Assembly: GCA_028023455.1 (NCBI GenBank)
Contig: JAQFVV010000346.1
Span: 372,001-436,000, forward strand
Reading direction: 5' to 3'
DNA from: Epiperipatus broadwayi
Taxonomy: Eukaryota; Onychophora; Udeonychophora; Euonychophora; Peripatidae
DNA length: 64,000 nucleotides
Below, in pieces: positions 12,601-24,710 of this stretch (the first letter of the stretch is position 1; each line of letters starts with the position of its first letter). The notes beneath the pieces are model-generated. The model did not search any database, was not told where the DNA came from, and saw only the letters and a program-made list of their open reading frames with translations. Position numbers and translations under genes: made by a program.

Positions 12601-13464
12601 ATGTAGGCCAATTACAAAAAAATAGTCTTCATTTTATTTATAATCTCAAAGACTGATGTAAATATATTTAATAATAAATATATATATATTCAATATTTAA
12701 GATCTTTTGATTATGTTTCATTATCCTCTTCATTGTAAATATATACATTTGAATATATGTTAGGGAATGTAAAGTGATGTCTTTTGGGGCAAAAGTCATG
12801 TTTTTTGCTTATAATCAAGGATTCTATTAGTCAAGTTAAATAGTCTCTCTGAATCTATAAATTAAGCAATTTTTTACTTTCTATTACCAAATCATCCTAT
12901 CGTCAACCAGGTCGTCTTTTTTTCTTTATTGTGTTAATTCCAATATTTACCTTCAAGAGATTTTTTTATGTATATATTTCTTTCATTTGCTGCAATTTAT
13001 CCTGAATCTTTTTCAACATCCTGTGCTTGCAAAAATAACTGCTTCATACTTTATCTGTTATTTCCACATAACCATGTCTGCAGTTCACATACTTATTTCA
13101 TATTTGCTTTTTCCTCCTGGTATCTAAAACTCCTGTTCTTGCACCATGTAGCAATATATTTTTATACAATTAATATTAATAAAACATAATAGTTCACATG
13201 GATATCCATTTTATGCAATAGAGTTAAAAGAATTAATTACATCTTGAACAAGATCAATTTGAGAAAAAGCTACTATGTTCATAACTTAAAAGAAAAATTG
13301 TGAAATATTAAAACGGCCTTAGTCCTGCAGGTCATTAATCAGATCTGATACTGTGTGTGTGTATATATATATATGCATACATATGCACATTATATTAAAA
13401 AGATTATGAATAACTAACATTGTTTGGCAAAGGATGGACTGAACCCATCTTTTCTTTAATTAAA
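9651..13464. other. Intron, mostly featureless; small open frames are probably chance
   Basis: Long AT-rich intron sequence. Possible extension of the hAT relic toward 11.5 kb could not be confirmed. Open frames of 62 aa (minus strand, 11324-11512) and 73 aa (plus strand, 12968-13189) have no recognised domain. A GT/TA microsatellite sits at about 13350-13375. Confidence 0.4.
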
Positions 13465-13881
13465 CAGTTGATGTTTATAAGCTTACTCTTACCAACATTG
13501 GTAGAAAATGAGAATGAATTTAATATAATAACCAGGCGAAAATATGACATTAATATTTATTAAAATGGTAAATTAGTCAATGATAGAGACAGTATTTCAC
13601 TATTAATAATCTTATTGTTTATAATAACAAATAGAAGTTGATAATTGTATACATCAAATTAGCATAGCTTAATGCGTATATAATTAAGGAGCAAATCCCT
13701 CACCTTCAAGCTGTTACGAATAAATAATACCGTATGTTTAGGAAAGATCAATAATTGATTGGACCCAACTATTCTTTAAGCTTTTGGTTATTAGTTGAAT
13801 AATTACTATTATCATATTTTTATCAAGCTAGTAAATTAATTTTATCAAGTTTCGCATGGGTAAGCTTACAAACATCAACAG
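13465..13881. repeat. Foldback element with 22-bp terminal arms
   Basis: The ends are inverted repeats: CAGTTGATGTTTATAAGCTT at 13465 and AAGCTTACAAACATCAACAG ending at 13881, with two mismatches over 22 bp. Flanking blocks (GGATGGACTGAACCCA against GATTGGACCC) suggest a larger but decayed inverted repeat. Non-coding; probably a MITE relic. Confidence 0.45.
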
Positions 13882-14096
13882 TGTAAAGAAGAGATAAACG
13901 CAATGCATTCCCTTTTTTTTGATCTATTAAAAATATTTATTTATAACCTGAGGGAGAATAATTTGCACCCTTTAATTACATATACATTAAGATATGCTAA
14001 TATGTAGTATTAATCTTGACTCATAGTCCATTGTATTGATATATAATTAATTGAATTTTTTAAATATAAAATTAATAAGTTTTTTCTCTTTTTCAG

Positions 14097-14214
14097 GACA
14101 CATTTTTCTATTCGTTGGTGTATGATCCTCAGCAGAAGACACTGCTAGCAGACAAAGGTGAAATTAGGGTTGGTCAACGGTACCAAGCAGAAATAACCGC
14201 TTTGCTTAGAGAAG
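14097..14214 (+). CDS. MTA (MTA1/2/3 orthologue): MTA family protein, internal exon (BAH end / ELM2 start)
   Basis: This is the next MTA exon, 13.4 kb downstream of the previous one. The acceptor is strong, with a pyrimidine tract ending TTTTTCAG, and the donor is GAAG|GTAATT. It encodes [20 protein letters not shown], then [19 protein letters not shown], and ends one base into a codon. From family knowledge, [25 protein letters not shown] is the signature at the BAH/ELM2 border of MTA proteins, and IRVG..YQA.I is the start of ELM2, the segment that with SANT binds histone deacetylase. The length of 118 bp gives 39 codons plus one base, which fits the two bases that open the exon at 26779. 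No stop or frameshift is seen. Confidence 0.95.
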
Positions 14215-16220
14215 GTAATTAAAAAATTGCCAATTTAAAATAATTATTAAGTATTTAAATAGTTAAATATATTTTTATAATAAAACAATTTGCCATAAGT
14301 TAACTTTTTTTTTTTTGACAATTGAAATTTGATAATTTCCCAGCCACTGGCTTTTTCACCTAGAAAAATAAATTAATGGATCACTTACTATGTTAAAATG
14401 TGATTAATATTTTTGAGAATAAAAATGAAGATAGATGATTTGTAATATTTGATAGCAAGATTATGTACAAAATAACTCAAATTATTAGATGAAAATCGCA
14501 TATTATGAAAATAGGGAATAAATTCCAAATAAATATGCTTAATTACCTAAACTAAAATCTATAATAAGTACATATTCTTTAATTTAGTGATTTTCATATA
14601 AATATGTGCAGGATAAAAGGTGAACATTTTAATCAGTATGGTGTAATGATAATAGGTAGAATAGCACTTGAAATAGAACCAAAATTTTGATGAGGTGAGC
14701 AATCTTATATATATATGTCTAGGTTATTAGTAGTTTGATCTTATTTATTGATTGGGAAGTTTTTATAATTTCTAATGGAATGGCAGTCATAAGTTTATTA
14801 TTCTTGTTAATATATTCAAGGAACAAATTTCATTAGGAATAATATTCTTAAGGCTAGACTGAATCTGCTTTATAAAGCTATATGCAAGAAATTAGTATTT
14901 ATTGCATCTGCATTGAAAATGATTTCAAACAATTGCAATGCACTCAATGATTTAAAAATAAAGTAATATATATTTTTTGGTGTTATAACACCAATGAAAC
15001 TTTATGCATTGGGTTGAAGATGCAATTTTCACAATAACATTAAATTACTTAATAGATAAAATATTACATGTTCCATAAAGCAACATCCCATTAAAAAAAC
15101 AATAATAATAAGTTGAGAAAATATAATCGTAAATTTAAAAATAATGAATATAAACATTCTTAAAGTTTTTTTTTATACTTATTTTAAATTATTACATATA
15201 AAATTGTGATTTAAATAGCTTTTAATTATATTTCTAGTAACTTCCTTTTTTAAAAAAATTAGATCATTTTGTATTTGACTTTTAATCCAAAATACAAAGT
15301 AAAAAAATTTAAGATCTTTCTTTTTTAATAAAATAAATATTACAATATATAATAATGTTTCAAATATTAATTTAATAATAACAATAATATAAATTATAAG
15401 AGCAAATATATGTTACTAACTGAATTTGGCAATTTATACATAAGCATACATACATATATATATTTGCAAGCACAACATATATTTATATAGCTAATTTTTT
15501 TTTTCAAGCCAATGACTAAAAATGCAATTATTAATAGTGCATTCAAAATAAATTTTAGAATTAAAAGTAGTTTTATTTTTTGAAAAATAAATTGGAAATT
15601 ATTTATTGACATAATGTAAATTAATATTAAGTAAATGAATTATTACTACTGCACTTATTCCGATAATATCTATCAATTTGTTCTAAAATCATTGTGCTTG
15701 AATCTCCATCTTTTTTTTTTTTACTAAAAAAATAATAATTATTAAACACCAACAAAAAAAAAACTACAAGTCCTATCACCATTTTGAAAATACTATTTTA
15801 AAGGGAAAGAAATTATATAGAACTTGACATCGTATGCATGAATAAGGCATACCATTTCCTCACTGTTAATTAAAAAATAAATTTAGTTTATTTAGATTTC
15901 TGAATGTTAATAAAATGCTTATTGAAAGTAGAACATTAAATTTAAAAGAAAATGCTTTATTTATCATACAAATGTAAAATGTTTAAGTTATCAAAAGTGA
16001 ATAAAATGTAAATAAATATTGCCTGTTATTTGAAAATACGTTGCTGTATCCTAAATTGTTAATAGAACGTAGATAATAAATACTCTGATCATGTAAAAGC
16101 AAAAAACATTGCATTTAAAAGTATAAAATAAAAAACTTAATATAAGTATAAATTTAATGCGAGTGTATTCAGATTAAATAAATTTATGGATGCTAAGGGG
16201 ATATAAAAAATATACATATA
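14215..16220 (+). other. MTA intron, start; nothing recognised
   Basis: Intron following the second MTA exon. AT-rich with short homopolymers and TA runs. A 72-aa minus-strand frame at 15394-15612 is low-complexity and hydrophobic, and is probably fortuitous. Confidence 0.5.
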
Positions 16221-16417
16221 AATATGTAATGTAGAGAGTGTACTAATAGCTCCAACAAGCTTTTAATCTAGCTCTTCATTGAGATGAGCCAAAAACTCTA
16301 AAACAATTGGTCTGGAGATAGGAATGTTCTGGATAGAAATTTTAAATATTTTCTCTTTCTGCACTTATCAATTAAGAGCTTTTTTGAGCTATTGGTATGC
16401 TCTCTACATTACATATT
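16221..16417. mobile_element. MITE-like foldback element, 197 bp
   Basis: Terminal inverted repeats of about 47 bp: the left end AATATGTAATGTAGAGAGTG... mirrors the right end ...TGCTCTCTACATTACATATT with roughly six mismatches. Inside the arms, TAGCTCCAACAAGCTTTTAA pairs with TTAAGAGCTTTTTTGAGCTA. It has no coding capacity and no recognised family. A target duplication is not evident in the AT-rich flanks. Confidence 0.7.
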
Positions 16418-18451
16418 TGTAAATACAAGCTCTTAAAAGCAATGTCACGCTATATACGACTTGCTTTATTGTTTACATATAAATATATAAATATTCACGC
16501 ATTCAATTTGTGTGTTATTGTCAAATTTAAGCATAAATATAATTTTATATATAGTGCTTTGCTACTAAATAGTCAGTATTAACATTCCTACGGAAATTTA
16601 ATTTTTCTTTGGTAATAACATTTATTTTCATGCTTTTTTTTTTTTAATCTGTCAAAAACGAAGAACAAAAACTTTTTTTAGAATACATTGTGAACATTTC
16701 TTGTTGATCACATCATTTATATATTTTCCAATACCTTTTGATGCCAATATATTATGTTTAGGTTTATTGGATGAGATTGTAACGATTAAAGTAAATAAAT
16801 GGTTTGTTATTTGAGAGGGTTATACGAAATGTATGAGCACCGGGAATAGTTTACCATTCATTGATCTTTTACTCTTTAAGACCAGCATTGCACATTTTTC
16901 ATTTGGCATTTTTAATACATCTTTACTTTTAATTTGGGTTTTTCCATTCTAATCCTATTGTACATCTGTAATGCTACTTTCCATACTAAATAGTTAAGTT
17001 TTTTTCTCTTTTGCAATTATAATTTAATGATTATACACTAACATTATTAAGAGCCTCTTTAGCCATTGCTTTTCTCACTAACTTATTTTTTATTGTCGTA
17101 CAATTTTCTGCCAATTATCACTATTTACTTATTTGAACTGTTTTAGATATTTTTTATACAGTGAGTTTATTATATCTAAGATTTGGTTTCAATATCTTTC
17201 ATGGATAACATAATTTCATAAATAGTACACAAACATTATTTTAAACATTTATGTATACACAGTATATACATTTTAACATATATATATATATAGTATGTAC
17301 ACAATAAAGCTGACCCATTCCTGTTAGTGTTCTATATTCATTTATACGCTATCAAAAAAATAGTAAGCAAAAAATAGGAATATTAAAATTTGTAAATTAA
17401 TTAGATTTAAATTTACATATAAATTAAATTTTCCAACTTGGGAGTTAGCATTTTTTTACAATGCCTTTTCTAAATGTTACACTATTGTCAACCATCATAT
17501 TTTTTGCAATATGAATAATAATCTTTTTTTTTTTTTTTTAAATAAGAAAACCTTAAAATATTTAGATATTAATGTAATTGACAAGTTAAACTTTAACAAC
17601 TGCTACTAAGCATAAACACTAAATTCTATATATTTTTAGCTTATAATTTTTTTTTCCCTTCTGATATTTTTCAAATGTATGCTTGGCATTTGCATTCTTT
17701 AATTTGGTTACTCCCATAGGGTGCTATATTATGTTTGTATGCATTTGATTAATTTTTTAACTGTTTTACATTTTTTGATAGCCTCTAAAAAATACAGAAA
17801 AAATGGAATCAGAACAGTATATATATTTAGCCTCTTGTTATTGCATAATTGCCATGATTGTTCATGGAAATATTTTACATACAAAAGAAATAAGTTAAAA
17901 CATCATAACAAACAACATTACTTTTTTCTTCTGTATGAATGCATTTTTCAGTTTGCCTTTTAAAAGCAAATATTTTTGAATAAAATCTGAGTTTAATCAT
18001 AAATAATCTCCTTAAAAAATTTATTCACAAATATTTTCCAAATCGTAAATATATAAACTAAAAAAATATACATTTTCAAAATCTAAAAAAAGTAAAATAA
18101 AAAATAAGCACTCTCAGGCTTTAAAACAAACTATTATCTGCAGTATTGTTTATATTAGGTTCTTTATATGATGATACTAATACATCAATTAAAGTTAATA
18201 AATCTATATATTATTTCAGTTTTTGTTATCAGATGAATGCAAAATCGCCAACTGAACACTAAAGATAGCCACAATAATCGCGATGTCACAAAATGTTCAG
18301 TAACAAGGTTAAAGAAAACAATACTGTCTTCCATAAAACAGAAAATAATCACTATCATAAAATGATATACTTTTAAATATTTTTTAAAGATAATAATTTT
18401 AAATTTATTCATCAATTATGAATTTTGGCATAAGTTTTAAAAGCCATTTTG
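16418..18451. other. Intron, nothing recognised
   Basis: AT-rich intron with a TA run at about 17278-17292 and long T runs near 16627 and 17524. Small frames at 16397-16582 and 17721-17963 encode low-complexity hydrophobic peptides without domains. Confidence 0.5.
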
Positions 18452-19560
18452 AAGTAATATATATTAACACTTTAATAGCTCGAACCGCATAATAGCAGTT
18501 GTCACCTTTAGATCGTTCTAACTCAGCCGATTTTCGAGTTACGGTGAAGAAAAAATACCCGTATTAAAGCTTAGAACAAGGCCTATAAGATGCTGCCCTC
18601 TTCTGAATTATTTTACAAGTAAAAAATCAATACTAAAAGGGTTTTAAGTTGAACAAAAGAAGAAGGCCAGTTTTGATTGGTTGGATAATCTATTCTCAAT
18701 TCTTATTGGCTGATGATTCCGTTAAATATTTTTTCACCGCTAAAATGAAAATATATGTTTTGGAGTGTTTTTTTTATTAAGTTTCGTACATATTATAAAT
18801 AATTTTCATAAAATCTGATAAAAATATAGTTATTTTACAAAAGTAGTAAGGTTTTATTAAAAAATTGTATACTTTACACGATTGTAAATTGAAAAAAAAA
18901 CTAGCGATACCAGCGATAGCATTTTTTGACATCCTGTCAAGAGTTTAGATTGCTCCAAGCTGTTTATTTAATTTTCAAACAAAGATTAATGTTTTAGAAT
19001 ATTTTTCTGGCATTTATTTACATATTACCATGTATTTTGGTTAAAATATACTGAAAATATAATTATTTTTAGAAAGACGCTCAGATTTTACTAAAAAATT
19101 CTTAAAAAATTCGTAACGTTTTTAATAACGTAAATCTGGGAGGGATATAAATGACATTGCATTGCTTGTAATTTGCTCTTAATATTTTCTTTGATTTTTT
19201 CTGCTTTTGAATATTTCTATAAAATACAAATAAAAATATATTTTTGAAATAACTTTCGTTTACTTTCCTAACATTACAAATAATTAATATACTTTTTGAA
19301 AACGAAACTAAAATTAATATATTATAAAAGATGAAAATATTTCTATGAAAGAGTTGATAAATTGACCAATTAAAAGTTTCAGAGTTTTACTTCACTTGAC
19401 CAATAACGAAAGTGATCCATGAAAGTGTTAAGGCTACAACCTTAAAACTATGCACCTGAAAAAACGACTACTGTCGTTTGTCTTTTAGATTTGCAGAGAT
19501 CCCTACTGTCATTTTTTCAGGCACATAGTTTTAAGGTTGTAGCCTTAATATATATTACTT
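18452..19560. mobile_element. Possible 1.1-kb non-autonomous element with terminal inverted repeats and a terminal hairpin
   Basis: AAGTAATATATATTAA at 18452-18467 is mirrored by TTAATATATATTACTT at 19545-19560. Composition inside differs from the flanks, with CG-containing stretches such as CTCAGCCGATTTTCGAGTTA. Next to the right end is a near-perfect hairpin (19428-19548). No open frame. The terminal repeats are AT-rich, so they could be coincidental; the hairpin is the firmer part. Confidence 0.4.
19428..19548. repeat. Hairpin with 41-bp arms
   Basis: TTAAGGCTACAACCTTAAAA...CGAC at 19428-19468 is the inverted copy of GTCATTTTTTCAGGCACATA...CCTTAA at 19508-19548, with about three mismatches in 41 bp and a 39-base loop. 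The loop repeats CTACTGTC, also found at the arm edge. It probably marks a transposon end. Confidence 0.85.
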
Positions 19561-20619
19561 TAAAGTAACGAATATGCTCTTTATAAATATAATTATTAAA
19601 AGTCATTTTGTTAAATAAGTTTATCTTATTCTTCATAAATTGCAATTAAAAATACATGTACACTTTTCATAATGTTTTTTATTAACAGTTGACAGTCTTG
19701 ACTGATTAGCAGTCTTCTTCAGAACTAAAAAAAATATTGTTTATATTTATGTATTATGTAAAACATATAATGGTAATTTGATCCAATTTGCATATATAAT
19801 TGGCATTATTTATATCAAAAAACATATACATTTCAAACAAAATATATTATGTACTTAAGATATAATGATATATATACCTTTATCCCATTAGTGAGAACAA
19901 TTGATATCTCAAAATTCATTCTAAATTAAAGACCTTGTATCAAATAATAAACAATTATAATGTGTTTCTACTTACGAGAAAATTACGTTGAAGCATTATT
20001 GTAGGCCTTGTTTGTGAATAACACCGGAGAAATTTTCACTTGCAGCCCATAAATCATTTTTTGCCCTTTATCGCTTCGTGATAAGTACACAAATTATCAA
20101 AAAAAACAAAAAAATTAAATACTGTGATCGATTAAAACTGTTGCCAAAAATCCAAATTTCAACCGATTTTTTTGAGGTAAAGGTAGTTTGAAAGCTAAGA
20201 CATTGAGCTATAAAATGAGCATATTTTGATTGACGTCATGCTTATACTTTTTACATCAGTAAAAAAAAAAAAATGACACGTCATCAAATGAGCACACGAA
20301 GTGCACATGTAGCGCCAACAAAGCGGAAAAAGTTAAAGCATCGTGATTTTTAGTTGATTTTTTTTATATTCAATTATTTTATTTATTTTTAATATTTAAT
20401 TTTATTTGGGGGTACGGAATGTTATTTATAAATAATTTGTTATATTGATATGGAATTTTCTATTTTGAATACTGATTTTACTGGAAATGATATACTATTA
20501 TATTTGCAATAATAAAGTAGTAAATTTTCAAACCACATTTCAACATTTTAATACATTTTCAGTTAATTAATTTTGTTATTAATATTTCTGTAGGGGAAAA
20601 TTAAGTTATTGAAGAAAAA
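19561..20619. other. Intron, nothing firm
   Basis: AT-rich. A CG-containing patch at about 20225-20345 (TGACGTCATGC, GACACGTCATC, CACACGAAGTGCACATGTAG) stands out from the flanks, but no gene or element could be named. Confidence 0.4.
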
Positions 20620-21425
20620 AAATATCCAGATGGTATTAAATTGCAATGAAAATCTGTTATTTTGCTATTATTTTTATTATTGAATGAACGGTAATGAGTA
20701 AATATATATGTAAATGTGCTCGTTCAATTTATTTTTGATAATTATCTTAATTTTAAAATGTTTTTAATACTATATATATATATGCATGTTGAACAGTATT
20801 GATGTAGTTTGATAAACTTCACATATTCTATTGTAATCGCATCTTATCACCAAAATCTGAGCTATTGTACACAACGGATTTCATCAGAAATGTGTTAAAT
20901 TGTGATGGAAATCTGACATCTTGCTTTTCATTTTATTTTTGAATGAATGTGCTTAAGATCAGTAAATATATATGTAGATGTTCTCTTTCAATTTATTATT
21001 AATCACTGCATTGTTTTTAAAATTGTGTTAATACTGTTATCTTAATTTCCATACACATAAAAAAGCATCTGTCACACATATATATGTATGACATCAGATG
21101 ATTCCACCATAATTTTTCACCTTCATCAATACATAGCTATTATATGTTAAAAAATAGAGATATGATACAACTAATTTTTTATTGTTTTTATTTTTGAGTG
21201 AATGTTAATGATTGATTGTACACACAGTAAATGTATATGTAAATGTGCTCTCTCAATTTATTATTAATAACTATATTTTAAAAAAAATACTATAATTTTA
21301 ATCTACATATGAATGTTGAAAATATTGAACAGTTTAGAATTCAATAAACATTACATTTTTTAATGCAATCAAAATTTATTAACAAAAGTAGAGCTATTAT
21401 ATGCAAGGTCCGATGTATATGAAGG
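20620..21425 (+). repeat. Degenerate tandem triplication, about 260-bp units
   Basis: Three diverged units begin near 20620, 20880 and 21155. Each has a GGAAATCTG/ATTTTATTTTTGAATGAATG block, then AGTAAATATATATGTAAATG, then GCTC.TTCAATTTATTATT and TTTTTAAAAT.GTGTTAATAC, followed by a TGAGCTATT block. Similarity is about 70-80 percent by eye. Non-coding; an old tandem duplication. Confidence 0.7.
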
Positions 21426-21999
21426 CTTGGAACAATATGTAGGAGATATGGATCAGTTATACTTATAAAACGAAAAATATTTTTTATCAAACTTATGTAT
21501 ACTACAATGCAAAAATGTCACATTTTAAATGAAATTATTATATAAAAAATAAACAGAGACGGATATAATATGCAAGAAAAGTTAGATTTTTAAAAAATCA
21601 TTGGTTAATTTGATTAATATAGACATATTAGAAAAACTTTTAACTGAAACATTCCTTTTCATCAAAATATATAGGGATTTTTGGGCCACTAGTATTATAT
21701 AATGTATAATGGCAATTAATATGTTGGAAAGTGGCATTTAAAAAAACTTTTCTATTGAGAATTGAAAACTACATTTATGAATATTATAAAACTTATCCAC
21801 ATTTTTTTTTAGATGACTAGAAAGATAATTTTAATATTGACATTGTGTAAACTATATACAATAATATAAAAAATAAAATATTTTTAGTATTTAAAAATAA
21901 GAAATTTTAAAAATGCCAATGATAATAATTTTCTTGTGTAGATCTTTAGACTTATTTTTTTATTTTGAAAAGGATTTTATTTGTAGTCTGATTGTGATG
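21426..21999. other. Intron, nothing recognised
   Basis: AT-rich, without a supported feature. Confidence 0.5.
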
Positions 22000-22450
22000 T
22001 GTTTCCAGATCACATACTTTTTTTTTTTGCATTATATATAAAAACTTACATTTTATGAAAGGTATAGCTTTTTCTAAACTCCTTTGAAATTTAACTTATA
22101 TGTGGAAGTACCTGACAGCCTATTGTTCATTCAATAGTACATAACCATTAATGCAAATGTATTGTCAAAGCAGGGCCAAAACAATTTATGTACTAGTATT
22201 TTGGTTTATGTTTCAATCTATAAGTACACCTCTGATACAAGCAACTTTTGATAGCCATTCTGTTTTTCTGAACATAGTTTGATGAATGAGAATTACACAA
22301 TAATTAATATTAGCTTCAAATGCAGACAATTATATGCATGGTTATTCCTTTTTCATGAGTAAGCAAATTCACTATATCTTCCTATTTATTCACCTCGAAA
22401 ATTTTGGGGAGTATATTTTTCCTTTATCAGTTATATTGTAAGCTGGTAAA
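22000..22450 (-). pseudogene. Second decayed hAT-superfamily transposase fragment
   Basis: The minus strand reads FRKTEWLSKVACI near 22236-22280, preceded by FEANINYC and followed by a degraded NINQN...INCFGPALTIH. This corresponds to the hAT (ZBED5/SCAND3-like) segment F.D.EWL.KLAYL.DIF..LN.LN.SLQG. Stops break the frame on both sides. Patches at 22800-22900 (INKHQQIQAADMSEL) on the same strand may be part of the same relic but could not be aligned from memory. Confidence 0.5.
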
Positions 22451-23564
22451 ACAATCTATTGCAAAATTAAAAATAATAAATGTTTCAAAATAACACAGAT
22501 TCAAAGCAAGAAGTAAGCAAGTTCATGTAGTAAACATTCTGAATGGCCACCACCTGCAAGCTTTTGATTGATTTTGAGGGTCACTTTTTATAAATATTGA
22601 ATCTGAATATTTTGTTGATCTACTCATTTTCAGACGCAAATAACAGGTAATTGATGATATTCATATCAGTATGACTTTAAATAATTTATCAGTCAAAGAA
22701 ATGCTACACATTGGCATATTTATTTTTAAAAAAAGTTTGATTTATACTGACTTTTGCCAGATAGCTTTTATTAATATCTAATTAAATAACTTTATATCAT
22801 GGGATAATTGTACTCTTATTCAACTGAGCCAGTAACAATTCAGACATGTCAGCAGCTTGAATTTGCTGATGTTTATTGATTAGCATTTTTATTTTTTGCA
22901 AATATCTATTAATTTTAACAATACTTTGTAAATAATTTAGAAAAAGATTTTGCAATTGAGAGTAATTGAACCTTTATTTCAAATAGTTTACAAATCTGGC
23001 ATTTTTGTGTAGCAATGTTACTGAAACTGTATAATATGAAGTTTATGCAATGCTAACAACTGAAATATATTTTACAGAAGAGCTTGTGGCAAATGTCTCT
23101 TCATCGAAAGAAAAATATACTGTTGTTTTATAAATAATCATTGATGTGAACACATCAGAAAGTACTTGTATATTTCAGACAATTAAAAACATTATTCATT
23201 GCATTTTCAAGATATATTTAATTGCAAATAGAATACCATTAATCTGTATATCTATTATTCAAAAATTATTTTCAAAACGAAATTTTAAAGGTAATTTTGA
23301 TCTTTTATAATAAGTAAATTACTTTGTACACACATTTGATAAGCAAAATTAAAAAGTAAAAACATTCATTTAACACCTAATAAGCTAATTATAATTAAGC
23401 TACCTGTTTATTTGGTTTTTGATTTACAGGGAATTCTTGAAATATAAAAAATTCTCAAATCTAAAAAAGCTTTGGGAGCAGTAATTTTAGATTAATATGT
23501 TTAATTTATGTAAAACCACCAAACATCACATAATCACTATTTCTTATGCTAGCACGTTACTGTT
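22451..23564. other. Intron, possible extension of the hAT relic
   Basis: AT-rich sequence with broken minus-strand coding-like patches near 22800-23000 and no recognised motif. Otherwise featureless. Confidence 0.35.
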
Positions 23565-23858
23565 ATTAAAACAGGCAACTCTCTCCATACAGTAGTGCCA
23601 CTCAATGCCAACCAGAGTAATTAATGGATGCCAGAAGGCTTGTGCATAAAATCCCCATCTATTGCCTACTCATCCAATCTCCCCAGACTAGTTTCTAGCT
23701 TGTGGCCTTAGTCAGTGAGGAGCTTTGGATCTGAGAGCACAGGTGAAGGGGGGATATTGGATGAGTAGGCACTATATGGGGATTTTATGCCCAAGCCTTC
23801 TGGCATCCATTGATTACTCTGAGTGGCACAACTATATGGAGAATTTTGCTGTTTTAAT
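23565..23858. mobile_element. Foldback element, 294 bp (family A)
   Basis: Arms of about 120-130 bp are inverted copies. The left begins ATTAAAACAGGCAACTCTCT and contains GCCACTCAATGCC, CCAGAAGGCTTGTGC and CTCATCCAATCTCCCCAGAC. The right ends with the mirror image GAATTTTGCTGTTTTAAT. The turn is at about 23695-23737 (GAGCACAGGTGAAGGGG). The same arm sequence starts the larger element at 24105. Non-autonomous; family not recognised. Confidence 0.8.
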
Positions 23859-24104
23859 TTATGTAAAGGAAGTATAGGAAAGGATATATAATTTAAGCTT
23901 TTAGCATTGTTATTTAAAATATAATTCTTTTCAGAAAAAAATTGCCTTACTAAATCTAAAAGGAAGAAGATAATTATATCCTTGTAAATTTAAAAACAAT
24001 TTACAAAAGCGTCCAGTTTTTATTCTAGAAAACTGATGTATCATGGCAGTATGTAAAAAATGATTATAATTTTCAAGAAATTGGTTTTTTTTTTGTTTAC
24101 TTTT

Positions 24105-24710
24105 ATTAAAACAGGCAAAATTCTCCATACTGTAGTGCCACTCAGTGCAAGCCAGAGTAATCAATAGATGTCAGAAGGCTTGTGTATAAAATCCCATTAG
24201 TGCCTACCCATCCAATATCCCCAGACTAGTTTCTGACTTGTGACCGTCAGTGAGGAGCCTTGGATCTGAGAGCACTGCACTTAGATCTAAGGATCTAATG
24301 CATCTCTCCAGCAGCCATCTTTTATCCTCTACTTAACTACAAAACTATGATAATAAAATTGAAAGCACAATAATATTTTCAATCTAAACTCATTACCTTA
24401 TATAGTCATATAGGTCTGAACTCAGTTCAATACCTACACATTTTGGTTCTTTAATAACCATAGCCACCATGCTTGCTCATAACTTATTAAAACAGACAAA
24501 ACTCTCCATACAATTTTATTCTCATAGTTTTGTAGTTAAGTAGAGATAAAAAAGGGGCTGCTGGAGGGTTGCATTAGATCCTAAGATCTAGGTGCAGTAC
24601 TCTTGGATCCAAGGCTTCTCAGTGATGAATGCATCAAGCCAGAAACTAGTCTGGGAATATTGGATGAGTAACCACTATATAGGAATTTTATGAACAAGCA
24701 TAAGAAATGG
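24105..24710. mobile_element. Larger foldback element of family A, left-arm copy
   Basis: It begins ATTAAAACAGGCAAAATTCT, as in the element at 23565. The segment 24180-24362 (CTTGTGTATAAAATCCCATT ... CTACAAAACTATGATAAT) is mirrored by 24511-24698 (ATTCTCATAGTTTTGTAGTT ... TTTTATGAACAAG). About 120 bp of unique sequence lies between, including TCAGTTCAATACCTACACAT, and a second terminal motif ATTAAAACAGACAAAACTCT sits internally at 24485. Its right end lacks the outer 75 bp. Two nested or rearranged insertions are likely. Confidence 0.75.

Noticed and set aside
12968-13189. 73-codon frame suggestive of a secreted cysteine-containing peptide
   Set aside because: No signal cleavage context, no promoter, and AT-rich composition; the reverse strand shows only weak, unassignable coding-like patches.
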